A DNA stretch of 64,000 bases from Symbiodinium natans (lineage: Eukaryota > Sar > Dinophyceae > Suessiales > Symbiodiniaceae), in the NCBI GenBank assembly GCA_905221605.1, contig CAJNDS010002129.1, positions 62,001 through 126,000 on the forward strand. The letters are read 5' to 3'. The position numbers were made by a program, and so were the translations under genes. This document shows, in pieces, positions 17,845-28,855 of this stretch (the first letter of the stretch is position 1; the number at the start of each line of letters is the position of its first letter). The notes beneath the pieces were generated by a model. It was not told the origin of the DNA. It searched no databases and saw nothing but the letters and a program-made list of their open reading frames with translations.

Positions 17845-17901
17845 ACCCTAAACCCTAAACCCTAAACCCTAAACCCTAAACCCTAAACCCTAAACCCTAA
17901 A
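17845..17901 (-). repeat. CCCTAAA array, right half of the copia target site
   Basis: Eight perfect units directly following the LTR. Its left half is 8599-8619. Confidence 0.95.
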
Positions 17902-17977
17902 GGCATGCTGGGCTTTCCGGGATTGGGAGATTCACGCGTGGCAAAGGCGCGTGCTCCCTAAATTGGACCAACCTCTG

Positions 17978-18230
17978 TGCTGTGCTGTGCTGTGCTGTGT
18001 TGTGCGCGTGGTGCAGCTTTCCTAAGTGCCTGCGTGCTTTTCTGCGTGCGTGCTTTTCTGCGTGCGTGCTGCGCGCGTGCGTGCGTTGCCGCGTGCGTGC
18101 TTTCCTGGGTGCGTGGGTGGGTGGATGGGCTGGTGGGTGGGTGAGAGTGCGAGATTGCGATTGCGATTGCGATTGCGATTGCGATTGCGATTGCGATTGT
18201 GATTGTGATTGTGTGTGTGTCTCTGTTAAG
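17978..18230 (+). repeat. microsatellite cluster (TGCTG, GATTGC, TG)
   Basis: GTGCTGTGCTG repeats, GCGTGCGTGC repeats, ten GATTGC hexamers (18,151-18,212) and a TG tract, followed by a G run at 18,241. Confidence 0.9.
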
Positions 18231-18324
18231 GGGAAGCTAGGGGGGGGGGGGTTAGTATAGAGGGGGGTAGTAGGGAAACCCATGAGTGTTTTTCTCGTGC
18301 CAGACCTGGCACGATCTCTTACAG

Positions 18325-18411
18325 CGAAGGCGGAAGCCGATGAGAGAGCCAAACTGCAGATGCACTTCGTGCAACAAGCAGCAGCTTGCCTGGGAGATCT
18401 TAGAGGGACAA
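18325..18411 (+). CDS. candidate exon with strong acceptor
   Basis: Preceded by CGATCTCTTACAG. The open frame reads AKAEADERAKLQMHFVQQ..., a helical segment, and could end at GTGCAC. Function unknown. Confidence 0.4.
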
Positions 18412-18870
18412 GTGCACAATTTTTCTGTGTGCGATTTAATTTAGCACGCGACGAGATGAGGTCAAGACCTATCAAACCTGAACTAGACCAGAGCGCGCGT
18501 AGCTTCGACCCAGAAAACGTGCGCCATGTGTAGACGCGAGTCTCGCGCCGGCGCATGCATATGCCGCAGCGCTGCACCCAAAAACAAGCCTTGCTCTCTC
18601 TGCATGGGGACTGCATGGATCCCCATAGAACGTGCATGGTAATTGTTGCTCTGTACCGTTTCAAGCTTACCACCGGCAGCTTTCATTTGAACAGCTCAGG
18701 AACAGCTCTTGAACGGATACGTGGTGCCTGCACCTGCAGCCATGTCCCCGAGACCTAGCATAATTTTGCTTGAGGACGTAGCCACTAATTGGAGATGCAT
18801 GAAGGGTGAAGCTTAATTGAGCTAATAACACCCTACAGATATCCCATGAACCTTGACCGTAGGCTTTCAA

Positions 18871-18940
18871 GTAGCAGCAGCAGTAGTAACAGTAGTAGCA
18901 GTAGTAGCAGTAGTAGCCGTAGCAGCAGTCGTCGTCGTCG
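18871..18940 (+). repeat. AGC/AGT trinucleotide repeat
   Basis: Mixed AGCAGT units followed by CGT units; low complexity in all frames. Confidence 0.9.
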
Positions 18941-19351
18941 GGTTTCCATTGCTAGTATCACCCCTAAAACTCTGGAACACGAACCCAACCACACCAAGGG
19001 GTGGGGTGAGGGAGGAGGGGGACAAGAGAAAATGGCCCTCGCCCCCCAATCCCCCCCCCCCCACCCCGACTGGTTTAGGGTTGTAGAGGGTCTTCGGGTT
19101 TAGGGTTTCTGGATTTAACGTTTCAGGGTTCTCGGGTGTTTGAGGGGTTTAGCGCTTGAGGATTAGGAGTTCTGGGTTTGGAGTGGGGGGGGGGGGGGGG
19201 GGGGCGAGAATGCAGCACACTACCATATGTACATTCGCCAATGGCAATAGTATGTACCCTATTTCATACACATTTTTGGATTCTCTACATCCCAAAAACC
19301 TCAACCGCTGGTTTGACTCTGCAAGTACTTTGAGTTAGGACGGTGCAGTCG

Positions 19352-20845
19352 AGATTGGACATGCTGCCCCCACTGCAGCAGGGTCCGGGACTCTCTCAGC
19401 TAAATCCTGCCGTGCAGCCCCTTGAAAGCAGTTGTAGTTTGGGGTTCGAGTCGCATGTACAAAGCCACTCCCTTGAGAGAATGGGCGTCGTGTCCCGCAG
19501 TCCCACCCAGAAGCTCATGCGACGACATTCCTGTTCTTCTTCTTCTTCTTCTTCTTGTTCTTCTTCTTTCGATTCTTCTTACTAGTATAGTTTCAATAAA
19601 TAGTATCACGCGCAGTTTAGACACACGACTCCAGCGATACATGTATGTAGTAACCGGGAGCTAAGGTAGTGCTCCTCGACTACCTAAAAGGCCCACGGAC
19701 CCGGAAACCTCACCGTTTACCTAGGGTTTCGGGTTAGGGCTTAGGAAACTCAACTCGAAGCATGGCCGTTTGTGGTTCCGAAGAGTCGGATACAACGGAT
19801 GGCGGTGGATTTGTGCTCTTCCAAATCCCCAAAAGCCTAAAGCCTAAACAAGCAACAAAAAGCTACAACCTAAAACCCTCAGCGACTCAGACCGAAGTCA
19901 GGATGGTGCCGACGAGATCGGACATGCCGCCCCCGGCACCCCCACGGCGTCCACAGCCACCCCACCTAAATCCGGCGATGCCGCCGCTTGGAAGCGGTTA
20001 ATGATATAGGAAAGCTTCACATTCGCGGAGGCAAGCCTGCCTAGCATCAAGGAAATCACGCTGCGTGCAGGCACTGACTACCATGGTCTAGTGGTCGCTT
20101 TCTTGGCGCTCAAACGAACTATGTCTCAGGGGGCATCCAGAGCTCAACTGTGCGCAACTCTCAGGAACACCAACAGCATGCACGGAAGATCCTCATGCAC
20201 TCTAGGCCACAATGCGTATAGCCTCAACCCAGGGCCTGAACGCCACAGCCTAAACCATTGAGCAACTCTGTCTTCGCCCGAATCAGTGCGGCCCACCTGA
20301 GGTCAGACGTTCTGCGTCCGGAATCCTTTCAGCAAAATCTGGCGATGCCCCTTGGCAACAGTCTCTGCCTGTGCGTTCATTCTAGGGAGCATCTAGAGCT
20401 GGCAGCGAGCCCACGACTGCTGCGGGTTCCCTGACACCCTCTTTAGATGGGTTTAAGAGCCTTGCCGCGACCCATGCTCGTTAAGCAAGCGCTCCATGGG
20501 CCGGGCTCCACAGAACTTCTGGACTGCGACGATTGTTGCACATGCGACTCCATCAAAAGCCGCAGTCGTTCGTTCATTCGTCCATGACAGTCTACAAGAA
20601 GAGCCCCCACCCCCACACCCCCTCCCCCAAATCTTTTTTGAAATAAATAAAAAAAATGTAAAAACAAATAAAAAAAAAAAACCCAAAAAATTATATGTAT
20701 TCATAACAAAAGAATAATGGTAATAACACAGAGCTCTCAGCCTCAGGATGGCGCCGCCGAGATCCGACATTCTGCCCCCTCTGCCCCAACAGCTTCCAGC
20801 ATCCTCCGCGCTGCCCCCATCGGTGCAGCCACTTGGCAGCACGTT
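19352..20845. repeat. four diverged copies of an ~85-bp segment
   Basis: Copies begin at about 19,352, 19,912, 20,294 and 20,756. Shared core: GAGATCGGACATGC, a C-rich spacer of variable length, then AATCCGGCGATGCC...CTTGGAAGC. In the + frame the ends read RSDMPPP and NPAMPPLGS. They may be duplicated exons or remnants of a dispersed element. A poly-A-rich patch (20,640-20,700) lies between the last two. Confidence 0.5.
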
Positions 20846-21055
20846 CGGAAATTTTAGGGTTTTGGGTTTATAGTGCTGCTTAGGCTTTTGGGCGTGCACG
20901 TGGGGGCAGAAAGGGGTTCAGGATTCAGGGTTCAGTTTGGGGCTCCAAGCTCCAAGTTTAGGACCTTGCCCTCCTGAACCCCCAAAGCCTTCTGTCTTTT
21001 GTCAAGTGCTTCGGGCCGAGTCTAGGACCTGTTGTGGGGTGTTGAGGTCTAGGGT

Positions 21056-21319
21056 TTAGAGTTTACACTGGACCTTCAGAGCCATTGTGACGGCTGAGGC
21101 AGCCCTATGTGCCCCCAGTTCAGGTTTGGCATCCACCGCAGCTTCGGCCAAATTTAAGAAGCGTCCTGCGGGAGATTGTGGGTTGTTGTGTGGGGTTTCC
21201 AGGTTGAGGCCTGAGATTTGGTCTCCTTTGTGGAAGGTTCCTGCGGCTTGAGCTGATACTGCGTCACAAGGTGTTCGGCCGCTTTGCAAAGTTGTGGAGG
21301 CGGCTGCAAACTCCCCCAA
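21056..21319 (-). CDS. candidate minus-strand open frame
   Basis: 87 codons (GEFAAASTTLQSGRTPCD...) with ordinary amino-acid texture. It is one of the few coding-like segments on the - strand. No domain is recognised. An overlapping frame is also open, so this may be chance. Confidence 0.25.
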   Translation of the reverse strand: MGEFAAASTTLQSGRTPCDAVSAQAAGTFHKGDQISGLNLETPHNNPQSPAGRFLNLAEAAVDAKPELGAHRAASAVTMALKVQCKL

Positions 21320-22002
21320 ACAAAGACCCTACGATGGCTGAGTAGATCACGCCGTCCGACGCCCCAAGCTCCAAGAAAGTCGCAACAAGCAACCAGCAGG
21401 CTGTGCATTTCAAAGGGTTCCCTCCATGCTCGTGGTTCAGCTGCGCGGGCTCCTGACGCCGCCTTGCACCTGGGGGCCAACCCTATGTTGTGTCATTGTT
21501 GGAATGTTTTCGGCCCTGCGCACCCCCCGCCGAACTTTTCTCTTCTGCGACCCCCGCTCCGGAACAGAACACAAAGACGACAAGATGTGCCCATGTGATA
21601 GTATTCTTCATCATTTGGGGGTCTACGAAAATAAGTCACCCCTAGTAGAGTCCTTTTGCCCATTACATAGCTAGCAGACACGTCCTCATATGGGGTGCTA
21701 AACCATGAATGAAGCGTGGTACCAACGCCAGCAATGCCAATTAAGGCTTTAGGTACGCGCCCGGGTGATATTTTCGGCCCGAATGCAAAGTTCAACCGCA
21801 CGACCCCAACAAAGAGAACCGGGTCAGCCTCCAGGCCAATCCCCCGAAGAAAAGCCTTTAAACAGAGGCCCTGTACACTCTCCAGCGTGAAAACATCCGT
21901 TAACTACAGGGCCTTCTTGGGGGTAGCACACTGGGAGGTTCATGGGCATGTATAAGTAGGGTTAGAGGTATGGCAGCTACAGTTCTAACCTTGTTTAGGG
22001 TT

Positions 22003-22100
22003 CTTACAACCCTAAACCCTGAACCACCCTGGGTGGTTCGATCTGAGTTTCCTTACAACCCTAAACCCTGAACCACCCTGGGTGGTTCGATCTGAGTTTC
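22003..22100. repeat. 49-bp tandem duplication with a palindrome in each copy
   Basis: Two essentially identical 49-bp copies; each contains GAACCACCC-T-GGGTGGTTC (9-bp arms, 1-base loop) and a CCCTAAA unit. They sit between family D-like ends at 21,926 and 22,204-22,227. Confidence 0.85.
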
Positions 22101-22228
22101 CCAGGTGCTCCAACGGAGCCTGCCCCTAATGATGGCATGCACACTGCGAAGTGGACTTTCGTTCAACTAGGTGGGAGGCAACCAAAAAACAAGCCCTCAG
22201 CCACCCATGAACCTTCAAGTACAGGGGC

Positions 22229-22327
22229 TTGGGATGTCCCCCATTCTACAAACAGGGCTTTAACTAGGGATTACAATAGGGTACGATAATCCCGATGAAG
22301 GGCCCTTAGTATAATTGGGAACAGCCC
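22229..22327. mobile_element. MITE-like element, family A
   Basis: Starts TTGGGATGTCCCCCATTCTA and ends in a diverged inverted copy at 22,310-22,327, with the internal GGGATTACAATAGGG shared by other members. Confidence 0.5.
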
Positions 22328-22401
22328 TAGCCCTAACCCTAAACCCCCAACGCCCGAGCTCTAAACCCTAAACCCCAACACCCATGAACCTTCAAGTACA
22401 G

Positions 22402-22476
22402 GGCCCATCCTCAGAACAAAGGAATGTTGCCATGGAGCTGCGGCAGCTGCTTCCCCGAAGGCCGGGCCCAAAAGAG
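22402..22476 (+). CDS. candidate exon with GTTTAGGG donor
   Basis: Exactly 25 codons in phase 0 between AAGTACAG and GTTTAGGG (GPSSEQRNVAMELRQLL...). Both splice sites touch repeats: a family D end upstream and a TTTAGGG-type run downstream. Function unknown. Confidence 0.48.
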
Positions 22477-23054
22477 GTTTAGGGCTTAGGGTGTAGGCTT
22501 TAGGCTTAGGGTTGAGGAAGAGCAGCTCACACCCCCAGCTCTCCAACCTAGTGGCTCTTAGTAGGGGAGTTTACAGAACCTTGCACTACAAAGAACCGTG
22601 AAGCAGAGAGCAACGGGCCTTGCAGAGTTCACAAGACCCGCAACCGTCAGTTTGAGCACTATGGTTTTTCCCTTTAGTGCGCTCAGAAAAAAGAAACCGA
22701 TAACAAGCAAAAACATACTTAGATTCATGCGGCGCCCTTGTGTTTGATGCTTTTCCTTTGGGCAGACTCAAAATCCCAATGAGCTTCGAAAGCCGAAACG
22801 CCCTAAATAACCCTAGTTAAGTCCTGAAGAACTGAACAAAAAATCCTTAAACCCCCAAACCCTCAACCCTAAGTCCCTAGGTCCCTAAGTCCCTAAGTCC
22901 CTAAGTCCCAATGAACTTCGAATCGGCCATGCCCCGATGCTTGCGGAGGGCCGGCGCTGTCGGAATCCGAGGCCTACACCCGCAGAATGCACCTGGGACA
23001 TCACATTGCATGGTCGTATGACTGTGTGTTAATTAGTATTTTGGCTATGTAGCA

Positions 23055-23140
23055 GTAACAGTGATTGTAGTACTATATAGTAGTAACAGTGATTGTAGTA
23101 TTATATAGTAGTAACAGTGATTGTAGTATTCAGAATTAGT
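23055..23140 (+). repeat. 28-bp tandem repeat, three copies
   Basis: Unit GTAACAGTGATTGTAGTATT plus 8 bases, AT-rich, with no coding potential. Confidence 0.85.
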
Positions 23141-23683
23141 AATCATAGTAATAACCGTAAGAATAGTAATGGTATTAGGGTTTGCAGGATGTACTTAAAG
23201 CCTAAGCCCGAAGCCCTAGAGTGGTAGGTGTGCCATATTTAGGCTTGGGTGGGCACGTCAAGTTTGCAAGCAGCGCATTAAACCTCAACCCCACTGAGTT
23301 AAAGCCCTCAAAAGCCCTAAGCTCGGAGACCACGGTAAGTCACATCATTCGAAGTTTGCAATCTTTTGGAGTCTTCGTGTTGGTTGGTGTGAGGGTTTGA
23401 AGGGGTGGCTACATGATGGGGTGACGTGAAGTCTTGTTTCAGTCAACCACTGGTACTAGTTCTTTCCATCAGGCTGGCTCGACCTAGGTGTGGTCTTACA
23501 CTTACTGGTTCTTAGTAGGGAATGAGGGAATGATCCTTGTCAGACCTTGGCAGCACAGAAGTCCGGGCGCAAAAAGGGTTTAGGGTCTAGGGAGCCGTGA
23601 TACCCCCTTCGCCTGCACAACCTCTGTGAGAGGCAAACTACCCCAAGGAGACCTGGAGCAAAAAGAGGGAATGCAACTTTAAG

Positions 23684-23774
23684 AAACCCTAAGCCCTAAA
23701 CCCTAAACCCTAAACCCTAAACCCTAAACCCTAAACCCTAAACCCTAAACCCTAAACCCTAAACCCTAAACCCT
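23684..23774 (-). repeat. telomere-like CCCTAAA array
   Basis: Thirteen units, nearly perfect. The segment to the next array (23,775-24,037) contains no recognised gene. Confidence 0.95.
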
Positions 23775-24037
23775 CACCGGGGGGGTGCTGAGTGTGGACC
23801 CTGATGCCAAGAGGTGGGACTGACACATCGGGTGACTTTCTCCTTGTGGATCATTGGGGAAGGAAGGTTGTCTCTACGTGGTTTTAAAGGGGTCTTATGC
23901 GGTTGGTTGTTCTTTGCTTTTGCGAACTTCCCTACATTGATCCACTTTTTACGCTAACTTTAAAAGCGCCCCATCCTTCGGAAGAAGTAGTGTTGCCGGT
24001 ATTGGTCCCTGCAATGTGGCCTGAGTGTCAGCTAGGC

Positions 24038-24160
24038 AACCCTAAACCCTAAACCCTAAACCCTAAACCCTAAACCCTAAACCCTAAACCCTAAACCCTA
24101 AACCCTAAACCCTAAACCCTAAACCCTAAACCCTAAACCCTACCCGTACCCTAAACCCTT
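24038..24160 (-). repeat. telomere-like CCCTAAA array
   Basis: About fifteen perfect units and one degenerate end. Followed at 24,166-24,250 by a short coding-like stretch and a TTTAGGG run. Confidence 0.95.
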
Positions 24161-25012
24161 GGACCCCGGACGGCCACGAGCTCCAACGAGGCAGCAACTG
24201 CTACTCCCAAACCCTCGGCTGCGGTGCACGTCGCAGTCCCAGCTGTCTTTTCTTTAGGGGTTTAGTGTTGAGGGTTTGAGGGTTTAGGGTTTAGGGTTTA
24301 GGCGGCTTATGTGGGTATGCGGTTCGCTCCAGGTTGAAAGGTTGCGTTGATGGATTTGGGGTTTCTCTTCGGGGGTTCCTGCCATTTGGGACTGCGATTG
24401 CTTGCAAGTTCCATTTGAGGCTTTTTGTCAGAGACTCCGTGAGCTTAGATGCAGGTGCCAAGAGCCTGTAGGACCTCTGGCTTCCAGACCGGAGAAGCCA
24501 GCCTGCCCACATTTGACACAGGCTTTATATTTACTGTTTTTTTGATGAGTGTATATAAGGTTCCTTTTTACTATTGGTGAGTGTAGATACCTGGTGTCCT
24601 TTTGGGGGGTACAAGAAATATAAACCCTGCAAATCTAAGCTGTCTCACGATATGATTCACGGCCTCGAGTCCGCAGTGCAAGAAATCTAAACCCTGCTTC
24701 ATTTAGGGTTTAGGGTGATCACCCAGAGTCGAACTCTGCAGCGAGTGTTTGTATTATGTCCTTAGTATGCGCCACTGTGCCCTGATGAAAGTTTTCCGTC
24801 TGCATAGAGGCCCTAGAATAATATGGTGTTTCAAGGGCCAGAATGAACCTCTGAAGCCCCTAAACCTTAGTGGTTCAAAACCCAACTTTTCAACTTTTGG
24901 CCTCTTACAAGGCAGTCTTACTCCGAACGTTTGAACTTTTCACCCTATGGGTATTTGGGAAGTAAGAAACGCCAAACCCCCCAAACCCTAAACCCCCGGT
25001 CGCGACGTCAAG

Positions 25013-25062
25013 GTGCCGCCAAGCATCCGCTACCCCACGGACACGAGCGCTGCCTCCTCAGA
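25013..25062 (+). CDS. candidate exon
   Basis: Between GACGTCAAG and GTGTAGGG; peptide VPPSIRYPTDTSAASS. A CCCTAAA run lies upstream. Short; function unknown. Confidence 0.33.
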
Positions 25063-25488
25063 GTGTAGGGCGGTCCCCGGATTCTGGGGACTCTTTGTGT
25101 TGATTTTGCTATATATTTCTATATGACTAAATTGCTATATTGCCAAATTGCTATATGACTACATGTAGGGAAGTTCAGGAGGTGCAACACTCAGACATAA
25201 AGGACATCGTCCACACATAATGCATGCAGGGGTGCAGATTTTGTAAGGTTTGCATAGGCTTTGGCTCCCCGAAGCTCGTTGAGCCACTTGCCCCCCCACT
25301 CTCTGGTGTGCTGCGTTAACGAAAACTGTACTTTGTTAGCCGAAAACTGTGATTCTGAAGACCATCGTCACCTCACATTCCACACCCCACACCCTGAGCC
25401 CCAAAGCCTTCCTCGACTTCCTACCCGAGCAAAGCCAAATGAAGGACCTGAAAGAATGGAACCTTCGAAGGCCCAACAAAAGCCCAAA

Positions 25489-25567
25489 CCCTAAACCCTA
25501 AGCCCTAAGCCCTAAGCCCTAAGCCCTAAACCCTAAGCCCTAACTAAACCCTAAACCCTAAACCCTC
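25489..25567 (-). repeat. CCCTAAA/CCCTAAG array
   Basis: Eleven units; a block of CCCTAAG variants is homogenised in the middle. Confidence 0.9.
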
Positions 25568-25582
25568 TTTGCCGGCCCCTAG

Positions 25583-25658
25583 GTTCGAGGGTATGGGCCA
25601 TATGGGCTGCAAGACTGGGCCGAGCCGGGCTTGGCTGGTGGGAAGCCTCGTGGCGAGC
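25583..25658 (+). CDS. candidate exon, Trp-rich
   Basis: Opens after GGCCCCTAG between a CCCTAAA array (left) and a TTGGGG/TTTAGGG array (right). One frame reads SRVWAIWAARLGRAGLG..., open to the array; another ends at TGA. The donor is uncertain. Confidence 0.33.
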
Positions 25659-25739
25659 GTTGAGCATGCTTATAGGGCCTAGGGCTTGGGGCTTGGGGCT
25701 TGGGGTTTAGGGTTTAGGGTTTAGGGTTTTTGCCAGGGG

Positions 25740-26640
25740 CACTCTCTGAGGAAGCTGTTTCATGTTCAAGGGTCTGACAAGGTTTGCCTGACATGCCCCT
25801 TAGAACCTAGACGTTTGTAGTAAACAGTGTAGGCTGAGCGGGTAAGGACTCGACGCAGATAGAGCAATCTTTGCCGTTCCCAACTATGCGAGAGTGTAAG
25901 AAACAACCTCGCCACTGACTCCAGGACCCCGCTGCAAGGCTTGCCGGGACACTTGGGTAGCCACTCCGACACGCGGGCCGCCGCCGTCGCCTTTACGGAA
26001 GGCTCTTTACCATGATAGCCCAGTCGAAGCTTGTAGCGTTGAGCCGAGTGGAAACTCCCTTCGAGGGTTCCCTATAGGCTTCGGTGATGCACGTGTTTCT
26101 TCGGCTTGCTCGCAGAGGATGGCTTACCAACTGCATGTCATCCCAAATCTGAGAATCACCCCTTGGGCATGGGAGGTAAAGAGGGCGGCAGCATAGGATG
26201 TGGCATTCTTGAAGACAGATGCTTGGTTGTGAGCGCTGGCCACGTACGCCACAGGTAAAGAAGGCTTAATGAATGCACCCTGAGGTTTAATTCTGAGAGC
26301 CCTACCCGAAACCCATGCAAACCAACAAGCCGGCTACCCGAGTGGTGCCCCACAATTCTCAGCGACGAGGCTGTGTCACCCCGCTGGCGCCGCGCTAGCG
26401 CAGTCGCCGATCTAACAGCGGGGCTTCAGTGACGAAAAGGGGATAGGGCTTGGACAACTCACGGGACAGGAGGCCTTGAGATATGCGTGGCTTATGGGCT
26501 CCAGGGCAGGTGGGCAGGCTTGGGCTGAAGGCTGTTTACAATATGTCACAATATGTCACGTAAACATTAAAGCCTGCGAGAAGCCCTTTATGGTCGAATG
26601 CGTTCGGTTTGAGCGCTTCATCTCCCAATGCCAGTAGACT
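25740..26640. other. unassigned, repeat-free stretch
   Basis: About 900 bases without telomere-like units, inverted repeats or convincing coding segments on either strand. Confidence 0.4.
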
Positions 26641-26644
26641 CTTT

Positions 26645-27335
26645 TCACCATTCCTTTTAATATAAAATTACTGGCCCGTTCGTATCTTTTCTATCACTAG
26701 TTAAAAATTGTAATCATAAAGGCTTAGGAATTTACTATTTATTATCTGGATTCATCTTTGGAATCTCCGGAACATTAATATCAGTCCTTATAAGAATAAA
26801 ATTATATTCATCAGGAAATAGGATTATATCTCCAGAAAACCAAAACTTCTATAATATAAGCATTACAATGTATGGCTTTCTTATGATTTTCTTTTTAGTA
26901 ATGCCTGGCTTGTTTGGAGGATTTGGAAATTATTTTGTACCTATCTTTCAAGGGTCTCCAGAAGTGGTATATCCTGGAGTCAATATTTTTTCTATCTTAA
27001 TTCTTTTACTTGCATATCTTTTCCTAATCCTTTCTATAATCTCAGAATTTGGAGGTGGTACAGGATGAACATTTTTTGCACCATTATCCACTTCTTGTAT
27101 GGCTTTCTCACCTTCAAGTACAGGAAATCTTATATTTGGATTATTAATCTCTGGTATATCTTCATGTCTTGCATCTCTTAACTTTTGGACAACAATTCTA
27201 AATCTGAGACCTTATTATCTGACATTAAAGACTGTCCCCATTATTTCCTTGAGCGTTCTTGATTACAGCTTTCATGCTTTTATTAACATTACCAATCTTA
27301 TCTGGTACACTTCTTGTAATATTCTCTGGCAACTA
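26645..27335 (+). pseudogene. cox1: nuclear copy of mitochondrial cytochrome c oxidase subunit 1 (NUMT)
   Basis: AT-rich insert, unlike its GC-rich surroundings. From about 26,694 it translates as the N-terminal third of COX1: NCNHKGLGIYYLLSG..., SPENQNFYN, FLVMPGLFGGFGNYFVP and ISEFGGGTG, then SPSSTGNLIFGLLISG. A TGA (27,066-27,068) stands where Trp follows GGGTG, and Tyr (TAT, 26,871) replaces the His expected before GF in the haem-ligand helix. Both could be unedited sites, since dinoflagellate mitochondrial transcripts are edited. An extra G at about 27,261 shifts the frame, after which LTLPILSGTLL is read in another frame. Similarity stops near 27,335. It is therefore a truncated, non-functional nuclear copy. 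Confidence 0.88.
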
Positions 27336-27528
27336 TGCCCGCGTGCGCATTTGGGTGTAGCCGTTTGGAGGTCCTGTTCAGGCTTTGCGTGGGCTCGGAT
27401 CAGTTTGCATGCCAGCATCTCGGACCCGGCAGGAACCTTCCAGAATACATCAACAGAACAAAGAATCAGTTCCTTTAGTCACAAAGCCCAGTCGGCAAAA
27501 CAGATACGCACCGAAACAACGTGCAAGT

Positions 27529-27580
27529 TCCCTAAACCCTAAATCCTAAACCCTAAACCCCAAACCCTAAACCCCAAACC
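27529..27580 (-). repeat. CCCTAAA array
   Basis: Seven units with CCCCAAA variants, just upstream of an exon candidate. Confidence 0.9.
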
Positions 27581-27585
27581 GATAG

Positions 27586-27677
27586 TTTCCGGAGGAGCTC
27601 GGCGACAAGCTCAACAAGGCCAAGGCCATGCGCGCTGCGGGTCGCTGTCAGCTGGCCGGCTGGCCCCAGATGTCGAT
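27586..27677 (+). CDS. candidate exon with GTTTAGGG donor
   Basis: From ACCGATAG to GTTTAGGG: FPEELGDKLNKAKAMRA... The CCCTAAA array on the left and TTTAGGG array on the right directly flank it. Function unknown. Confidence 0.47.
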
Positions 27678-27737
27678 GTTTAGGGTTTAGGGTTTAGGGT
27701 TTACAGTAGGGTTTAGGGTTTAGGGTTTAGGGTTTAC
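27676..27737 (+). repeat. TTTAGGG array
   Basis: Eight units with a short TTACAGTAGGG interruption. A family D fragment follows at 27,738. Confidence 0.9.
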
Positions 27738-28336
27738 TACTTGGATATTCATGGGTACTTCTAAGTAGGGTTAGATGCACCCGAAGTAAGGCGAAGCGAT
27801 AGTTAAGTTACCATACGTATATAACCCTCAAGCAGGATTTCTGCAGCGTTCAGGGATGCACTCGAGTAACCTTCGCGTGCCTTAAACAAACGGGCGACGC
27901 ATGTCCTTGGCTAGCTATCTTTTCCGTTTCTCGTTTGTGGTGTTTCAAGGTCTTTGGGCTGCAGAGAGATTTTTTCAGGTTTCAGCGCCCTTAGTTTGCT
28001 CCAGGAGGATTCAGGGGGTGTTGGAGCGACCTGCGACGCACTTCTTTATTCCCCGTCCTAGACCTCCATGCACGTGGCCTCGTATAAACCCACTCTAAAC
28101 TCGGGATCCTAAATGCTCGAGTTCGGCGTTGGGCGTCCCATCGTGTGACGTCACAAGTCCAAACACATCGAATTCCCACTGGGGCCTTAAGCCACAAGCC
28201 CGGGCCCATTCCCCCCTAGGAGTGCACAACCGACCCAACCGCACAGAATGCGGGCCCATTCTCCCTGGAGCGGTCAGAGAATCCCGCCGAGAGTCTCGCC
28301 TACCCGCATCCAGAGAATCTCGCGGATTATTTCAAG

Positions 28337-28463
28337 GGCTGTCTCGGAGAAAAGCAATGCCACAGAATCCTGCATTGAAGCAGACTTTGTGATTTGTCCC
28401 ACATCGGCAGGACTTCTCCCACGTAGATTAGCTGCAGGGTGGGGGGATGGTCGGATGAAATAA
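28337..28463 (+). CDS. candidate exon
   Basis: Opens after GATTATTTCAAG and reads AVSEKSNATESCIEADF..., open to TAA at 28,461; a GTAGAT donor at about 28,425 is possible. A competing frame is also open. Function unknown. Confidence 0.3.
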
Positions 28464-28531
28464 TAGTTTAGGTTTCAGGGCTCTTGTCACTGCACGCGCA
28501 TCCTAAACCCTAAACCCTAAACCCCCATCAG

Positions 28532-28603
28532 CCAAGCCAAAGGCCGCCGGGAAGACGTCTGCCGGGAAGCAGGCTGTTCAGGCCGCTCGGAACATAGGGA
28601 GAC
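28532..28603 (+). CDS. candidate exon, Lys/Ala-rich
   Basis: Between CCCCATCAG and GTCCAG; peptide KPKAAGKTSAGKQAVQAAR. Lysine/alanine composition resembles histone tails or chromatin proteins, but nothing specific is recognised. Confidence 0.38.
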
Positions 28604-28855
28604 GTCCAGACTGCCTCTGCGGCACAGGAAACCCTCAACACCGGTTCCCAAACAGCACCAAAAGTTCCGGTTTATAGGTTTACGGTTTCTATATCCCCCT
28701 TGGGGTTGTTAAATTTTTGTTTATATAAAGCCCAAGAGGACTTCAAGAGGATATTAAAGCATGTTATGTTTATTCAGGTTCTAAGGGGAGTACAGGTTTA
28801 CCCTTCTGACATTACGCTCAGGGGGGTAGGTTTGCCCACAGGCCCACAGGCATTC

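Noticed and set aside
23559..23577. 19-base exon KSGRKK between ACAG and GTTTAGGG
   Set aside because: The splice-site context is suggestive, but the length gives no real coding evidence.
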